A stretch of DNA of 64,000 nucleotides from positions 124,001 to 188,000 of the forward strand of contig NZ_FWXT01000005.1 in assembly GCF_900176535.1 (NCBI RefSeq), in the 5' to 3' direction. The translations under genes were made by a program, and so were the position numbers. This DNA is from Pedobacter africanus. GTDB taxonomy: Bacteria; Bacteroidota; Bacteroidia; Sphingobacteriales; Sphingobacteriaceae. Under the pieces are notes generated by a model. It searched no databases. It saw only the letters and a program-made list of their open reading frames with translations, and was not told the origin of the DNA. Shown piece by piece: positions 44,404 through 52,093 of the stretch (its first letter is position 1; every line of letters starts with the position of its first letter).

Positions 44404-44452
44404 CAAAAGTAGGGCAGCGATATTAAGGGTTTGTTAAGTATGGATTACTATA
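44404..44452 (-). promoter_or_regulatory. Candidate PHO box array 5, distal promoter of TPR regulator
   Basis: Three exact 11-base units (44420-44452; TTA at 44423, 44434, 44445). The minus-strand half-sites are TTAATAT, TTAACAA and GTAATCC. A perfect -7, TACTTTTG (44404-44411), lies one lattice step downstream in phase. Confidence 0.6.
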
Positions 44453-44557
44453 AAAGTTTTTTACTAAAAATTCATAATTACCCCGGCACGAATGTCTAAG
44501 CCAATTATCTATGACCTGTTTACGAGTAGGTTTTATAAAAGGTTCATGGAATATTAC

Positions 44558-44590
44558 AACAAAAGGCCCGCTGAAATACAACAGGCCTTT
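44558..44590 (-). terminator. Terminator of the second beta-helix lipoprotein gene
   Basis: AAAGGCC (44562-44568) and GGCCTTT (44584-44590) form a 7-bp stem with a 15-base loop. On the minus strand the stem ends in TTTTGTTGT. It lies about 20 bases beyond the stop at 44611. Confidence 0.7.
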
Positions 44591-44610
44591 AAGGAAAATT
44601 ATTTTATCAA

Positions 44611-45945
44611 TTAATAAGCAGTACTCTGAGCATTCCAGTTAGCCCAGCCACTTGTCCAATCTGTTGTTCCAAATGCACCACGATAAGTTACTGCTGTAGC
44701 ACCAGTTGTTGCTACCCAGGTACCACTTAATGCAGGAGATCCGGCAGCAGGTAAGAAATTAGGGGCTGTTAGTGAAAAAGGATTATTCAACTTAACACTT
44801 ATATTTGCATCTGTAAAAACAACGTTTCCGTCTGCCAAAGCTTTTGTTTGCATATCAGCAGCAGTTAATATAGATGTTGCTGCATTGGTCAGGAAGTTGG
44901 CTGTATAAGCAGCTACTATATTATTCTTAAACTGAGAATCTCCGTTTTTGTAAGAAGTTGCGGATTTGTCAGACTCTATGTTTATGCCTCCTTTTTGTGA
45001 ACCCAGAACAATTGAGTTGTTAAAAATAAATTTGGCATTTCTTCTCCAACGGTTTCCATATGCATGTCTTGCTGCAGTATTGGCTGCATTATTTGGGCCA
45101 ATAATAGTCATGTTAGAGATTTTAGGCTGTGTGATAGGGGTAGCATCGGTGCCATCTTTATCGTTATCACACTCAATACCGTTACCGTCATCAGCAGCAT
45201 CCACAAATTTAGGATCTCTGATAGCTACAGCAAATTGTACGCTGCCATTGTAACCAAAGTCAAAGTCAAAATCATCATCAGCAGTAGCGTAAGCTATTAA
45301 ATTTTTACAGTTAACAGTTCCTCCGAAAAATTCAAAAGCATCATCATTTGCATAAACTGTCTGTACGTTCTCTACAACGGTTTTATTGCCTACAGCATAA
45401 AATGTCAAAGCATTGATCTCACTATCGTTTACACCGATACCAGCGTATTCAATACGTACATATCTAAGTACACCTGAGTTGTCATCATCCATCTTATCAG
45501 TACCGTAAGTTATAGCAACACCACCTTCAACCTGTACCGGAGTTGTTCTGTTTGTAGTAGCACGTCCCACTAAAATGATACCTCCCCAATCTCCAGGGTT
45601 TCTGGCACCGGCGTCACGTCCTGAAGTAAAAACGATAGGCTTGGCAGCTGTACCATCCGCCATTATCTTTGCACCTTTATCAATTACTAATGCTGCTTTT
45701 GATCCAACTTTAGCCCTGATTATAGTGCCAGGTTCGATGGTTAAAACAGCCGGACTTTTTACAAATACAGTACCGTCAAGTATCCATTGCCTATCAGCAG
45801 TTAAAGTCCTGTTCGTAGTTATTTCACCTGTTATTGCTTCAGGAGCCTTTGGTGGAACTTCAGTCTCGTCCTTATCGGTTTTTCTGCAAGAAGCAAAAGC
45901 CATTGCAAATGCTAAAAAAAGGATTGATAGTTTTTGTGTTTTCAT
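44611..45945 (-). CDS. Parallel beta-helix lipoprotein (second receptor unit)
   Basis: A 444-residue lipoprotein started at MKTQKLSILFLAFAMAFASC (lipobox cysteine at 20); a start 11 codons earlier lies inside the -7 region and is unlikely. After a Lys-Asp-Glu linker it reads TGEITTNRTLTADRQWILDG and VLTIEPGTIIRAKVGSKAAL, then IKGG-like beta-helix turns. Asp-rich stretches (TADDDFDFDFGYN, ECDNDKDGTD) could bind calcium. The family is common next to TonB receptors in Bacteroidota and of unknown ligand. A putative PHO array with its own -7 lies directly upstream. Confidence 0.85.
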   Translation of the reverse strand: MKTQKLSILFLAFAMAFASCRKTDKDETEVPPKAPEAITGEITTNRTLTADRQWILDGTVFVKSPAVLTIEPGTIIRAKVGSKAALVIDKGAKIMADGTAAKPIVFTSGRDAGARNPGDWGGIILVGRATTNRTTPVQVEGGVAITYGTDKMDDDNSGVLRYVRIEYAGIGVNDSEINALTFYAVGNKTVVENVQTVYANDDAFEFFGGTVNCKNLIAYATADDDFDFDFGYNGSVQFAVAIRDPKFVDAADDGNGIECDNDKDGTDATPITQPKISNMTIIGPNNAANTAARHAYGNRWRRNAKFIFNNSIVLGSQKGGINIESDKSATSYKNGDSQFKNNIVAAYTANFLTNAATSILTAADMQTKALADGNVVFTDANISVKLNNPFSLTAPNFLPAAGSPALSGTWVATTGATAVTYRGAFGTTDWTSGWANWNAQSTAY

Positions 45946-45966
45946 TCTTCTATAATTTCTATTTCT

Positions 45967-46048
45967 CAAAATTATCACCTTAACATTGCCTCAACATTAA
46001 GATGGTTTTACCATTTGGTTACCTTGACATTAAGCAACTGTTAAGTCT
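45967..46048 (-). promoter_or_regulatory. Candidate PHO box array 2 with -7 element
   Basis: Six 11-base units from 45983 to 46048. TTA stands on the plus strand at 45997, 46008, 46019, 46030 and 46041, with TTG at 45986. Minus half-sites are TTAATGT, GTAAAAC, GTAACCA, TTAATGT, TTAACAG. A perfect -7, TAATTTTG, at 45967-45974 begins one base below the next lattice point (45975). There is no TTG at -33, as expected of an activator-dependent promoter. The leader of the lipoprotein gene would be about 16 bases. Confidence 0.7.
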
Positions 46049-48853
46049 CTATTTTTTATCTAATCCAAAATTGTAAGTAAACGTCAGACTTGCACCGGAA
46101 CCTACGCGCGCAGTATTCATGATGTTGTCTCCTTTTTGATAAGTCTTGTTGTTATCGTTGTTTTGGTAGAATAAGATTTTCTCATTCAAGATGTCTGAAA
46201 GGTTTAACCTAAGTTCTCCCCTGGTGTTCAAGACCCTTTTTGAGATCTGAAAATCAACCATATTTCTTCCTTTTTCATAGATATCATTGTAGCCCTGATA
46301 ACCAACTTCTGAAATACGTTCACCAATTCTATTGTACAACAGGTTGAAGGATAAATTAGTCTTAGGATCGTTATACAATAAACCAGCATTGATCAGATAT
46401 GGAGATTGCCCCTGCAATGCACGGTTGGTGATTTCAGAAATTAAACTGTTTAAATTAACCGTCGAAAAAATCAGAGCTGCGTTAGTATACGCTGTCAGGT
46501 TCTGTAAAAAGCTCCCCTCGTTAATGAATCCAAGCGTTTTTCTAACTTCCAATTCCATACCATAAGTGGTAGCTGAGTTAGCATTTTGAAAAGTTACGTT
46601 CTTCACACTTCCAGACGATACGATTTGTTCAATTGGATTTTTAAAGTACTTATAATATCCTGACACTGAAATGATCTGTCCAGCACCCGGAAATATCTCA
46701 TATTTAATGTCAATATTGGTATTCTGACTTCTTTTCAAATCAGGATTTCCTATCAATACACGCTTAGATATATAATCGAAGAAACCAAAATTCGACAACT
46801 CCCTTAATTCAGGACGCGTAACAGTGTTTGAAACCGATAAACGCAGGTTCATTTTATCCGACAAGCTATAAGTTGCATTTAATGAAGGCAGGATATCTGT
46901 AAATTGGTTCTCTACTTTTAATTTGTTTCCAGAGTTATCTGCTGTATTGATACGTTGGTAAGAATCTTCAACCCTAACTCCAAATGTAGCCCTTAATTTC
47001 TTACCAAACCTGGCATCTAACATTAAATAGCCTGCATTCAAATCCGAAGTCGCATCATACTTGTCTGTCGCCTCAGTACCTTCATCCAGTACAAAGCCAT
47101 TATTATTTAAGTTATTTGGATTAAAGATTTCATTTACCGGTAGTTTTAACAGATTCTGATCGAAGCTTCCTGTAGAGAAAGACCGGATATAACCGAATTT
47201 ACGGGCACTAAAATCCCTTTCCTTATACTGTTTAAGGACACCAGCTTTGAATGTGCTTTTTTCCTTTAAAAAAGTAAATGGCAATGCTATATTTAAACCA
47301 CCATTATAACTGTCTTCAAATAACTCTGAAAAAAACCTGCTTGCATCTGTTCTGGATGCAGTACCGTTTGGCACTACTGCCTGATACTCTGTTTCTCCTT
47401 CTTTCTGGTCATAGTTCACAGATTTCAAATCAGGCTGCAAACGATCTGAGTAAGAATAACCTAAGTTCCAGTTCAATTTAAATTCTTTCCACGAGAACTT
47501 GTGCTCACCCTCCAATTGACTGTTCAATAAAGATTTACTAACCAAATCATAAGAATATCCTTTTCTTTTGATTTTGTCAATAACCAAGGCTCCCTCACGT
47601 TGGGTATATGAGTTGTCCAAAGAGATATTATAAATATTTTTAAAAGCAATCTTATTGTTGCCTTTAACATAGGCTAAGTTTGCCAATCCACCAAGAGAGG
47701 AGCTAAATTTGTAAACATCATCATTAAAGTCAAATTCTGTCTTATCCTGATTATATTCAAATCTTTCACTCTTAGTAAGACTTTCGCTATTCCTATAGTT
47801 AAGCGATAAAATTGCGCCAATGTTGGCATCGTTCTTTAACGTTTTTCGTAAACCCGTACTTATCTGATATGCCTGTGCAGGCGCTGCCTTACTGTTGTTG
47901 ATACCAAATGAATTAAGAAAAAGTTTCCCGGAGGCAATCTTCTCATAGTCTGACATTTGCTGGTATTTAGCTGTAGAAACGATTCCACCTGGAATATTTC
48001 TATCTTTGCCTACAAAACCAAAGTTTTCAACTCCATCCTTCTTTCCCAATTGAAAGTCTTTAAAAGTAGATTGAGAATTAAATCCGGTTCCGGCAGATAC
48101 AAAAATATAATTCTCTGTAGGTATATCTTTGGTTAAAACCTGTACCACACCTCCGGAAAAATCTCCTGGCAGATCTGGTGAAGCTGTTTTGTTGATAATG
48201 ATGTTATCAACCATATTTGATGGTATGATATCAAAAGAAAATGCTTTTCTATCAGGCTCAGAACTGGGAAGAATTGCATTATTCAATAATGTTGCATTAT
48301 ATCTATCACTCAAACCACGGACAATAATAAACTTGTTGTCCTGAATACTTGTACCACTCACGCGCTTTAAAACTTCCGATGTATTTCTATCTGGTGAACG
48401 CCTGATCTGATCGGCAGAAATACCATCGGAAATACTAGGGCTTGTTCTTTGGCGATTATATAATGTATTCACAGATTCCTGTTTTACTGTTGCCGTAATT
48501 ACTACCTCGTTCAGTTTCTGGGAGCCCGCCTCTTCCATTACCAGATCCACAACGGTTGAATTTCCACCCTTAACTTCAACATCTGTAATGTTTTTAGTAG
48601 CATAACCTACGTACGAAGCCTCAAGAGTATATTTACCTTGTGCCAATGCACTGATAATGTATCGTCCCTCAACATCAGTTGACGCTCCTTTAGCCGTACC
48701 CTTAATCTTAACTGTAACACCAATTAGTGTTTCGCCAGTTTTCTTATCCGATACTTTACCTGAAATTTTTCCTGTTTGCGCAAATGCTGATGCGCCGATA
48801 ATTAAAAACAGCACCGTAAATAGTGCTTTTTTGAGGTGTAGTTGTGATTTCAA
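46049..48853 (-). CDS. TonB-dependent receptor, second unit
   Basis: A 934-residue outer-membrane receptor. The start codon is TTG (48851-48853), giving KSQLHLKKALFTVLFLIIGA as signal peptide. A carboxypeptidase-regulatory domain follows (GKISGKVSDKKTGETLIGVT), then the plug (DNKFIIVRGLSDRYNATLLN, then ASPDLPGDFSGGVVQVLTKD) and the barrel ending FTYNFGLDKK. The ligand is unknown. With the beta-helix lipoprotein downstream and a seven-unit PHO array upstream, uptake of a phosphorus source is likely. Confidence 0.92.
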   Translation of the reverse strand: MKSQLHLKKALFTVLFLIIGASAFAQTGKISGKVSDKKTGETLIGVTVKIKGTAKGASTDVEGRYIISALAQGKYTLEASYVGYATKNITDVEVKGGNSTVVDLVMEEAGSQKLNEVVITATVKQESVNTLYNRQRTSPSISDGISADQIRRSPDRNTSEVLKRVSGTSIQDNKFIIVRGLSDRYNATLLNNAILPSSEPDRKAFSFDIIPSNMVDNIIINKTASPDLPGDFSGGVVQVLTKDIPTENYIFVSAGTGFNSQSTFKDFQLGKKDGVENFGFVGKDRNIPGGIVSTAKYQQMSDYEKIASGKLFLNSFGINNSKAAPAQAYQISTGLRKTLKNDANIGAILSLNYRNSESLTKSERFEYNQDKTEFDFNDDVYKFSSSLGGLANLAYVKGNNKIAFKNIYNISLDNSYTQREGALVIDKIKRKGYSYDLVSKSLLNSQLEGEHKFSWKEFKLNWNLGYSYSDRLQPDLKSVNYDQKEGETEYQAVVPNGTASRTDASRFFSELFEDSYNGGLNIALPFTFLKEKSTFKAGVLKQYKERDFSARKFGYIRSFSTGSFDQNLLKLPVNEIFNPNNLNNNGFVLDEGTEATDKYDATSDLNAGYLMLDARFGKKLRATFGVRVEDSYQRINTADNSGNKLKVENQFTDILPSLNATYSLSDKMNLRLSVSNTVTRPELRELSNFGFFDYISKRVLIGNPDLKRSQNTNIDIKYEIFPGAGQIISVSGYYKYFKNPIEQIVSSGSVKNVTFQNANSATTYGMELEVRKTLGFINEGSFLQNLTAYTNAALIFSTVNLNSLISEITNRALQGQSPYLINAGLLYNDPKTNLSFNLLYNRIGERISEVGYQGYNDIYEKGRNMVDFQISKRVLNTRGELRLNLSDILNEKILFYQNNDNNKTYQKGDNIMNTARVGSGASLTFTYNFGLDKK

Positions 48854-48875
48854 TTTGCCGTATATTAATTTCCAG

Positions 48876-48957
48876 CAAAGCTATTACCACAATGTTAGCT
48901 ATATGTTAGCATCAAATTACCATTCGTTTACCCAAATGTTAAGAAATCATTAAATGG
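48876..48957 (-). promoter_or_regulatory. Candidate PHO box array 1 with -7 element
   Basis: Seven consecutive 11-base units (48881-48957) with TTA on the plus strand at 48884, 48895, 48906, 48917, 48928, 48939 and 48950. Minus half-sites are GTAATAG, CTAACAT, CTAACAT, GTAATTT, GTAAACG, TTAACAT, TTAATGA, each followed by four bases. The perfect -7 element TAGCTTTG (48876-48883) overlaps the last unit. The leader of the receptor gene is only about 16 bases. Confidence 0.75.
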
Positions 48958-48965
48958 CTTTCAGA

Positions 48966-49490
48966 TCAATATCTTAGGCCCACTTTTTTGCAAATAAAAT
49001 GCAATAACCAAATTGGGCCGATTAACAGGAACTTAACATCTTCTAAAAATGAAGGCTTCTTCCCTTCAATCTTATGGCCTATAAATTGTCCTATCCAGGC
49101 CAGTACAAAAATAACCAGGCAAACCAGCCATAACGCAGGGCCGCCAGCGGCTTCAATTTTTTCCAGCTGCACAATAAGAATAGACATTCCAAAGATCAGC
49201 AGCAACATGAGGTACGACATTACAGGCGAAAGCCTGTAGTAATAATAAACTGAAAAGGCAATCAGAAACGAGGCCCAGTTTACATAACCATTGTACCTGC
49301 CCAGGAATTCCAGATGCGGAAAGGGAATGGCCCAAACCAGGCCCAGCAGGCTAAAAACAATTAAAGGAACACAAATCCAGTGGATGGTCTCATTGGTGTG
49401 GTTCTGGTGGCTTTCGGCATATTTGTCAAAAAGCATATCCACCTCGCTTTTGGCATTTGCCGCAGCCCCTTTGTTTTGCTCCTTCTTCAT
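48966..49490 (-). CDS. Mpo1/DUF962-family membrane protein
   Basis: A 174-residue protein with about four membrane helices. Conserved family residues are the histidines in YAESHQNHTNETIHWICVP and IGQFIGHKIEGKKPSFLEDV. In yeast, Mpo1 is an iron dioxygenase that removes one carbon from 2-hydroxy fatty acids during phytosphingosine breakdown. The bacterial role is untested. It ends a short distance from a putative PHO array, but its own control is unclear. Confidence 0.88.
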   Translation of the reverse strand: MKKEQNKGAAANAKSEVDMLFDKYAESHQNHTNETIHWICVPLIVFSLLGLVWAIPFPHLEFLGRYNGYVNWASFLIAFSVYYYYRLSPVMSYLMLLLIFGMSILIVQLEKIEAAGGPALWLVCLVIFVLAWIGQFIGHKIEGKKPSFLEDVKFLLIGPIWLLHFICKKVGLRY

Positions 49491-49510
49491 GTCGTTATTG
49501 GTTTAATTGT

Positions 49511-49547
49511 AAAAATAAAAAAAAGCGACGGGTAATCCCATCGCTTT
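49511..49547 (-). terminator. Rho-independent terminator of rny
   Basis: AAAGCGACGGG (49522-49532) and CCCATCGCTTT (49537-49547) form an 11-bp stem with one wobble and a four-base loop. On the minus strand a T-rich tail follows (49511-49521). It lies about 22 bases beyond the rny stop. Confidence 0.88.
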
Positions 49548-49568
49548 TCCAAAAATATAATAGGTTAA

Positions 49569-51122
49569 TTATTTTGCAAATGAAACAGAACGCGTCTCCC
49601 TGATCACAGTCACCTTAATCTGCCCAGGATAAGTCATTTCTGTTTGTATCCGGTTAGAGATGTCAGCAGCCAGCAATTCGGCCTGCTGATCGGTTACCCG
49701 CTCACTCTCTACTACCACGCGCAGTTCCCTACCTGCCTGGATGGCAAATGTTTTTTCCACACCAGGGTAAGAAAGCGCCAGCTCTTCCAATTCCTTTAAA
49801 CGTTTGATATAACTTTCAACAACCTCACGACGGGCACCCGGACGGGCACCAGATATCGCATCACAGGCCTGGATAATTGGCGATATCATAGAAGTCATCT
49901 CTATCTCATCGTGGTGGGCGCCAATGGCATTGCAAATTTCTGGATGTTCTTTATATTTTTCGGCTAGCTGCATACCCAGGATAGCGTGTGGTAATTCCGG
50001 ATTGTCGTCAGGCACTTTACCTATATCGTGCAACAGTCCGGCACGTTTGGCCATCTTGGCGTTTAGGCCCAGTTCTGCCGCCATAGTAGCACAGAAATTG
50101 GCTACCTCGCGCGAGTGCTGCAGTAAGTTTTGTCCGTACGAAGAACGGTAGCGCATACGTCCAACCATTCTGATCAGTTCTGGGTGTAAACCGTGAATAC
50201 CAAGGTCTATTACCGTACGCTCCCCGATCTCTACAATCTCGTCCTCTATCTGTTTTTTTGTTTTGGCAACAACCTCTTCAATACGGGCAGGGTGTATACG
50301 GCCGTCTGTTACCAAACGATGCAGGGCCAAGCGGGCAATCTCCCTTCTTACCGGGTCAAAGCCTGACAGGATAATTGCCTCCGGTGTATCATCAACAATG
50401 ATCTCAATACCTGTAGCGGCTTCAAGTGCACGGATGTTACGTCCCTCACGTCCAATAACACGTCCTTTGATCTCGTCGCTTTCGATGTGGAAAATAGACA
50501 CAGTATTTTCGATGGCCGCCTCGACCGCAGTACGCTGTATGGTTTGGATAACCACTTTTTTAGCTTCTTTGGTAGCTGTAAGTTTTGCTTCGTCTACAAT
50601 ATCCTTTACCTGAATCATAGCCTGGGTACGGGCTTCCTGCTTCATACTTTCCACCAATTGCCCACGGGCTTCATCAGCACTTAGGCCGGCAATCGTCTCC
50701 AGCTGTTTAATGTGCTGGTTTTTCAGCACCTCAACTTCTTCCTGTTTCTTTACTGCAATTTCTGTCTGCCTTTCCAGGTTCTTTTTATGGTTATCCAGCT
50801 CCTGCTCCTTACGACTCGCATTTTCCAGTTTCTGGTTCAAAGACTGCTCTTTCTGTTTCAGCGAGTTCTCGCGCTGGTTGATCTGGTTGTTCTTTGAGTT
50901 TACTTCCTGCTCGTGCTCAGATTTCAGTTGCAAAAACTTCTCTTTTGCTTCCAGCAACCTGTCTTTCTTCATGATCTCGGCTTTGCTCTCGGCATCCTTG
51001 AGCATCTTTTTTACCTTGGTCTGTGCAGCAGTCTCCTGCGCTTTCAGCAGGTTCCTGAGCAGGAACCTCCCTATTAAAACACCAACCACAAGGCCGGCCA
51101 GTACATATCCTAGTATTTCCAT
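49569..51122 (-). CDS. rny: Ribonuclease Y
   Basis: RNase Y is a membrane-anchored endoribonuclease that starts mRNA decay. The 517-residue protein has an N-terminal membrane helix (GYVLAGLVVGVLIGRFLL), a long coiled coil (about 30-180), a KH domain with VIGREGRNIRALEAATGIEI, and an HD domain with LLQHSREVANFCATMAAEL and LLHDIGKVPDDNPELPHAIL. All catalytic metal ligands of the HD motif are present. The leader contains two hairpins and follows the candidate 6S RNA. Confidence 0.97.
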   Translation of the reverse strand: MEILGYVLAGLVVGVLIGRFLLRNLLKAQETAAQTKVKKMLKDAESKAEIMKKDRLLEAKEKFLQLKSEHEQEVNSKNNQINQRENSLKQKEQSLNQKLENASRKEQELDNHKKNLERQTEIAVKKQEEVEVLKNQHIKQLETIAGLSADEARGQLVESMKQEARTQAMIQVKDIVDEAKLTATKEAKKVVIQTIQRTAVEAAIENTVSIFHIESDEIKGRVIGREGRNIRALEAATGIEIIVDDTPEAIILSGFDPVRREIARLALHRLVTDGRIHPARIEEVVAKTKKQIEDEIVEIGERTVIDLGIHGLHPELIRMVGRMRYRSSYGQNLLQHSREVANFCATMAAELGLNAKMAKRAGLLHDIGKVPDDNPELPHAILGMQLAEKYKEHPEICNAIGAHHDEIEMTSMISPIIQACDAISGARPGARREVVESYIKRLKELEELALSYPGVEKTFAIQAGRELRVVVESERVTDQQAELLAADISNRIQTEMTYPGQIKVTVIRETRSVSFAK

Positions 51123-51144
51123 TCTCTATTTTTATTTGTTGTTT

Positions 51145-51254
51145 AATCAGATACAATCCTCATGCAAGCACCAATCCCTCCGGGACTTTAATCTTATCTG
51201 ATTACTTATAATTCCTTTTATCTATATCCTGAAACCACGTCATCTGTAGTTTCA
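51145..51254 (-). promoter_or_regulatory. Two hairpins in the rny leader
   Basis: TGAAACCAC (51230-51238) and GTAGTTTCA (51246-51254) form a 9-bp stem with one wobble. AATCAGATA (51145-51153) and TATCTGATT (51195-51203) form a second, 9-bp perfect stem enclosing 41 bases that include the small hairpin TCCC/GGGA. They may regulate rny mRNA, which many bacteria control by autocleavage of the leader. Confidence 0.5.
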
Positions 51255-51428
51255 AAAAAAAACCGCAACTAAATCCTTGAGCCCCTCGTTTTAAAAACCT
51301 CAACTAATTATAATTAGGATTTAAGTCATTTTCAGGTGCACGAATGCAGATGAAATACACTCTCTCAATCCTATAAATATTGAAGTGTTAAGTTTTAAAA
51401 ATAGTGAAACTCAAAAACCTAGCTGCGG
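51254..51428 (-). ncRNA. ssrS: Candidate 6S RNA
   Basis: The minus strand between zapA and rny can form one long closing stem: 51410-51428 (starting CCGCAGCTAGG) pairs with 51263-51281 (ending TTAGTTGCGG) over 19 consecutive pairs, five of them G-U. Nine T (51254-51262) follow at once. Between the two arms is an unpaired pair of strands, then an inner stem (AGGATT/AATCCT) and an apical hairpin TTTCA-TC-TGCA-TTCG-TGCA-CC-TGAAA. A total of about 175 bases, a central bubble, a strong terminal stem and a place beside zapA are features of 6S RNA, which traps the housekeeping RNA polymerase. No similarity search was possible. Confidence 0.7.
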
Positions 51429-51469
51429 CTATGTCTTTGTGCTAATCTTAACTTATGTAAAGAACGTAC

Positions 51470-51760
51470 TTATTTTGAAAAAAAATCGTTTAATAAACTA
51501 TCCAGTTCTTCCACCTTCTCGGCAACAGCTGTGTCCTGATTCTGGACCTTGTTCTCTACCCTCAGTACCGCCGTTGCATAGTGCAATACCGCCATAGAAA
51601 GCAAATCCTGCTTATCTCTGACCGCATAATTTTCCTGGTAGTCTTTTATGCGTTCATTAATAATTTTGGCTGCCCGCCTTACAATTTCTTCTTCCTCGGT
51701 ATTTACCTTTAAAGGGTAGATACGATCGGAAATAGTTATTTTTATCGAGATTTCTCCCAT
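51470..51760 (-). CDS. zapA: Cell division protein ZapA
   Basis: ZapA crosslinks FtsZ filaments at the division ring. The 96-residue protein begins MGEISIKITISDRIYPLKVN and then EEEEIVRRAAKIINERIKDY, the usual ZapA N-terminal pattern, and ends in a coiled coil (VENKVQNQDTAVAEKVEELD). It follows the coiled-coil gene by 32 bases and precedes the candidate 6S RNA. Confidence 0.92.
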   Translation of the reverse strand: MGEISIKITISDRIYPLKVNTEEEEIVRRAAKIINERIKDYQENYAVRDKQDLLSMAVLHYATAVLRVENKVQNQDTAVAEKVEELDSLLNDFFSK

Positions 51761-51792
51761 TTCTTAGCTTTGTTTCACTTTTCAGATACCGC

Positions 51793-52083
51793 TTATTTTT
51801 TAAGCAATACAACACACTTATCTATTTCACGCACAAATTCGTTAATTTTTTGCTTTATATCAAGTGTCTTTTCACTTGTGCCTTCAATACTCTTCGCCAA
51901 CTTTAAAACCCTCAACTTCTCTTCAAGGTCTGCGTTCTTGTTTTTTGAAGTATCAAGCGCAACCTTAACCGACTCATTTTCCAGCTTTAACAGGTCATTT
52001 TCTTCTTGCAATGCACTACAAAGCTCTATTAAGCGAGCTGTTTTCTGCAATACGGAGGTTAATTGATCTGCAACTGATGACAT
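51793..52083 (-). CDS. Coiled-coil protein of unknown function, linked to zapA
   Basis: A 96-residue, mostly helical protein: LTSVLQKTARLIELCSALQE, then NDLLKLENESVKVALDTSKN and ADLEEKLRVLKLAKSIEG. The heptad pattern fits a coiled coil like ZapB-type division proteins. It lies between pheT (10 bases) and zapA (32 bases), a conserved arrangement in Bacteroidota. A role in cell division is inferred from position alone. Confidence 0.78.
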   Translation of the reverse strand: MSSVADQLTSVLQKTARLIELCSALQEENDLLKLENESVKVALDTSKNKNADLEEKLRVLKLAKSIEGTSEKTLDIKQKINEFVREIDKCVVLLKK

Positions 52084-52093
52084 GAAAAATATT

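Larger units (their letters stand above)
44235..44610. other. Intergenic region of 376 bases upstream of the TPR regulator
   Basis: It contains two putative PHO arrays with -7 elements (44267-44304 and 44404-44452), a hairpin at 44323-44357 resembling a minus-strand terminator (GGCTTTTTGTTTT end), and the terminator of the upstream beta-helix gene at 44558-44590. I see no gene. Confidence 0.65.

Noticed and set aside
50710..51201. 163-residue plus-strand frame rich in Ser, Cys and Phe
   Set aside because: It is the reverse of the charged coiled coil of RNase Y, a common artefact.
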